From NCBI GenBank assembly GCA_014898415.1, contig RCTD01000001.1, forward strand, positions 3,100,001 to 3,164,000: a stretch of 64,000 bases of DNA, written 5' to 3'. Every line of letters begins with the position of its first letter. Position 1 is the stretch's first letter. Positions 61,667-64,000 of this stretch are shown here, in pieces. The notes beneath the pieces are model-generated. The model was not told the origin of the DNA and made no database searches. It saw only the letters and a list, made by a program, of their open reading frames with translations. Source of the stretch: Stromatinia cepivora. Its lineage: Eukaryota > Ascomycota > Leotiomycetes > Helotiales > Sclerotiniaceae. The position numbers and the translations under genes were made by a program.

Positions 61667-61722
61667 CATCTCTCATCTTTCATCTCTCATCTTTCATCTC
61701 TCATCTTTCATCTCTCATCTAC
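61667..61722. repeat. 12-bp repeat, TCTCATCTTTCA type
   Basis: About four tandem copies of a CATCTCTCATCTTT unit in a pyrimidine-rich, C/A-rich stretch. Confidence 0.85.
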
Positions 61723-62092
61723 CACATCCAAAAACAATAAACCAATCAACCCTATAAATCCTCTTACCTACCCACCTACACACCTACCCAAAAAAAACAA
61801 ACACTATAAAAATTTTCAACAATGTTTACCTACCTACCTACCAACCAATACCTCACTTTACTTTCCGAAATTAAATAAACTCACAAACTCACAGCCTCAC
61901 AAACTCACAAACTCATATCAAAATCTCATAAAACAAACCCTATTAAACCTTATCAAAATCAAAATCAAAATCAATACATATTATATATATATATTATCAT
62001 ATCTATCATTATATTCATATTCATATCCACATCTATAAAACCAACCACCCACCTACTATTCACCATCCAACACCCCGAAATCATCTCCAATT

Positions 62093-62253
62093 CAAAAAAA
62101 AACAAAAAAACAAAAAAAACAAAAAAACAAAAAAACAAAAAAACAAAAAAAAACAAAAAAACAAAAAAACAAAAAAACAAAAAACAAAAAAACAAAAAAA
62201 CAAAAAAACAAAAAAACAAAAAAACAAAAAAACAAAAAAACAAAAAAACAAAA
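62093..62253. repeat. (A5-8 C)n tract, about 160 bp
   Basis: Repeated runs of 5 to 8 A separated by single C, 20 or more units. The minus strand gives an artificial Phe/Cys/Val frame (61971-62243), which is not a gene. It lies about 0.5 kb downstream of the GH3 gene stop. Confidence 0.95.
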
Positions 62254-62759
62254 ATTATTCATTTGATAAATTCCAGCTCTGTATAAAATTATAGAATTAT
62301 AGAGTTATATTTTTATAAGATGATATTCTTATATATCTCAGTTTGATTATATCAGGTATCAATTTTTATTATTATTATCAATATTAATATTTTATACCGT
62401 TGTTAAAATAACAATTAGTGTTTTTAAATCAATTAGATAGATTTATATTCATATATTTATATATGCTATCATATTATCTAAGTACCATGGACTCAATTCA
62501 ACGAGTTCATACCAAAGCGAATTCAATAATTATATTCATCTTCCTTCTTAATAAATCCATCTACCAACCAACTAAACCATCCATCAAATCATCGAGGAAG
62601 GAATCAACATCCAATTACATCCCATCGTTATCTATCATATCATAACTTCATGAACTATGTACGTACGTAACCATACCCAAAAATGGTAATCCCATCCCAT
62701 TCTATACCCAATTCATCAAGTATTAGGTCTCATCTCGATCCCTTTCCCATTCCTTCCCC

Positions 62760-64000
62760 TCAAGCCAAATCCTGACTCAAAGGTAATTTTCTCGAACTAG
62801 AACCTACATAAACCTTCTTGGTGTAATTACTAATGAACCAATTCTGAGCCACTGTATCCCAGTTACTCAAATCCCTTCTTGTTAAATCCACACGGAAGGT
62901 TGCAGTTGAGCCTGCAGGAATGGAAAGTCTTTCGAAACCTCTCAAGACGACGGCAGGATCATTTGGTCCACCAAGGCTAAGGTAGAGTTGAGGAACTTCT
63001 TCACCGCCAATATCTCCTGAGTTGTGGATTTGTGCTGTGACGGTATAGAGGACATCGTAGAGTTGTGGGTTTCCACCTGGTGCACCACCTGCTGCGTGAA
63101 TTGGTTGAGGGGAACCGTTGGTGGCACCTGGTGGGAGGAATTCGGAGGCATTTTGACCATACCTTGGATCTGCGGAGGCGGCAGCGGCATCGCTTGTGTT
63201 GAGGTATGGATAGATGTATTGGTAGACGTATGGGAATGAACCATTGGGGAAGAGATAATCATCGAGATTTGTAGAGAAGTTTCCAAAAGTTGGAGCAGCT
63301 TGAGTCAATCCAGATGAAGGAGTGTAAGTGCTGCTTGCATTGGTATTCTTGGTGACAATCAAGCCATAGTAGTCAAATGTGGTGTATGAGAGACCAAAAC
63401 CAAATTCATAAATTGGTTCGATGTTTTGACGATCAAATGCACGGTAGTCGATGAAGTTTCCTTCAGTGAAGTCGACTTGTGGTGCAGCCTCGCCGTTATT
63501 TGCCTCATATAGAACATCAGTACCATAACTCTCTCTGGTTGGACCCCATGTGAATGGTGTGCGTGCAGCAGGATTGATCTTTCCATACAGAACATCAGTG
63601 ATACTGTTTCCACTTTCTTGTCCTGGTACACCAGCCCACAAGATTGCAGTAATGTTCTCGTTGTCATACCAATCACCAACCAAAGTAGGTCCAGTAGAGT
63701 GAATAACGACGATAGTGTTGTTGCAAATAGCAGAAACATTTTGAATCAATGCGTCTCCAGAATGCCAGAGAGTAAGATTGTTACGATCACCTTCATTTCC
63801 ATCAACAGTGATATATCCTTCTCCAGAGTTGGCATTCACGAAAACGATGGCTGTGACTTCTTGACTAACAAGTGCCTCAATCTCGGCTGTAGCATAGTTA
63901 TCCAAGATACTTTGATAAGCAGTGCCATCGGCAATTGCTTGGTTTTGAAGAGCTGTATCTGGAGTAACGAGGTAAGGGAAGTTCGATGAACCAGAACCCC
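62760..64000 (-). CDS. GH3 beta-glucosidase, C-terminal part
   Basis: Secreted or wall-associated enzyme that releases glucose from beta-linked oligosaccharides such as cellobiose. The frame is open to the window edge, so the N-terminus (signal peptide and the (alpha/beta)8 domain with the nucleophile Asp) is outside; at least 413 codons are visible. Seen here is the alpha/beta sandwich domain (VFVNANSGEGYITVDGNEGDR, LWHSGDALI, VVIHSTGP, ILWAGVPGQESGNSITDVL), then PFTWG and the conserved YEFGFGLSYTTF. The fibronectin-III-like C-terminal domain follows, with HNSGDIGGEEVPQLYL, LRGFERLSIPAGSTATF and DLSNWDTVAQNW. Several N-glycosylation sequons (NNT, NTS, NGS) fit secretion. The visible part has no introns or lesions. 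Aspergillus-type BGL1 proteins are about 860 aa, so roughly half is missing. Confidence 0.95.
   Translation of the reverse strand, partial: GSGSSNFPYLVTPDTALQNQAIADGTAYQSILDNYATAEIEALVSQEVTAIVFVNANSGEGYITVDGNEGDRNNLTLWHSGDALIQNVSAICNNTIVVIHSTGPTLVGDWYDNENITAILWAGVPGQESGNSITDVLYGKINPAARTPFTWGPTRESYGTDVLYEANNGEAAPQVDFTEGNFIDYRAFDRQNIEPIYEFGFGLSYTTFDYYGLIVTKNTNASSTYTPSSGLTQAAPTFGNFSTNLDDYLFPNGSFPYVYQYIYPYLNTSDAAAASADPRYGQNASEFLPPGATNGSPQPIHAAGGAPGGNPQLYDVLYTVTAQIHNSGDIGGEEVPQLYLSLGGPNDPAVVLRGFERLSIPAGSTATFRVDLTRRDLSNWDTVAQNWFISNYTKKVYVGSSSRKLPLSQDLA

Noticed and set aside
61971..62243. Minus-strand Phe/Cys/Val-rich 90-codon frame
   Set aside because: Produced by the (A5-8 C)n tract; not a gene.

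Overview
The window is nuclear DNA of a filamentous ascomycete, most likely a leotiomycete close to Botrytis or Sclerotinia. Its genes are split by short introns (48 to 192 nt) with GTATGT/GTAAGT-type donors, CTAAC-like branch sites and AG acceptors. The proteins are typical of Pezizomycotina (Ste12 with C-terminal zinc fingers, Zn2Cys6 regulator, Nto1, GH3 beta-glucosidase, PL3 pectate lyase relic). A compartment of about 13.4 kb is very AT-rich, and its transposon copies differ from each other by C-to-T and G-to-A changes, as expected of repeat-induced point mutation (RIP). The genus is an inference.

Layout: an MFS sugar transporter (minus, leaves the left edge, with an apparent frameshift); the chromatin reader Nto1 (plus, 3 exons); an ADH6-like zinc alcohol dehydrogenase (plus, 3 exons). 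From about 11.0 to 24.4 kb lies an AT-rich retroelement island. It holds a 1.8-kb non-autonomous LTR element, tandem degenerate repeats, and a full-length but dead Ty3/gypsy element with its target-site duplication (TSD), itself interrupted by a solo LTR of another family. Next come ste12 (minus, 5 exons, long CT-rich leader with an upstream ORF), a long gene-poor stretch with one weakly supported small gene, an SDR oxidoreductase and a Zn2Cys6 regulator in tandem on minus, and a second gene-poor stretch. That stretch contains a broken PL3 pectate lyase gene and four spaced copies of a conserved hairpin. After these lie a hypothetical 351-aa gene, a hypothetical 308-aa gene, a second AT-rich patch with another copy of the 1.7 to 1.8-kb LTR element and several microsatellites, and a GH3 beta-glucosidase that runs off the right edge.

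Working together: no obvious biosynthetic cluster is present. Sugar transporter, ADH, GH3 beta-glucosidase and the PL3 relic fit a plant-associated carbon lifestyle. Two promoters carry paired CreA-type motifs. Ste12 is the terminal regulator of the pheromone/invasion MAP-kinase pathway. The SDR and Zn2Cys6 pair may be a regulator with its target, but only adjacency supports that.

The best candidates for something undescribed are the four-copy hairpin at 47.86 to 48.59 kb and the pair of small LTR elements that sit beside simple-sequence arrays. All exon boundaries and element ends were read by eye from splice and repeat signals; no alignment or database search was run.
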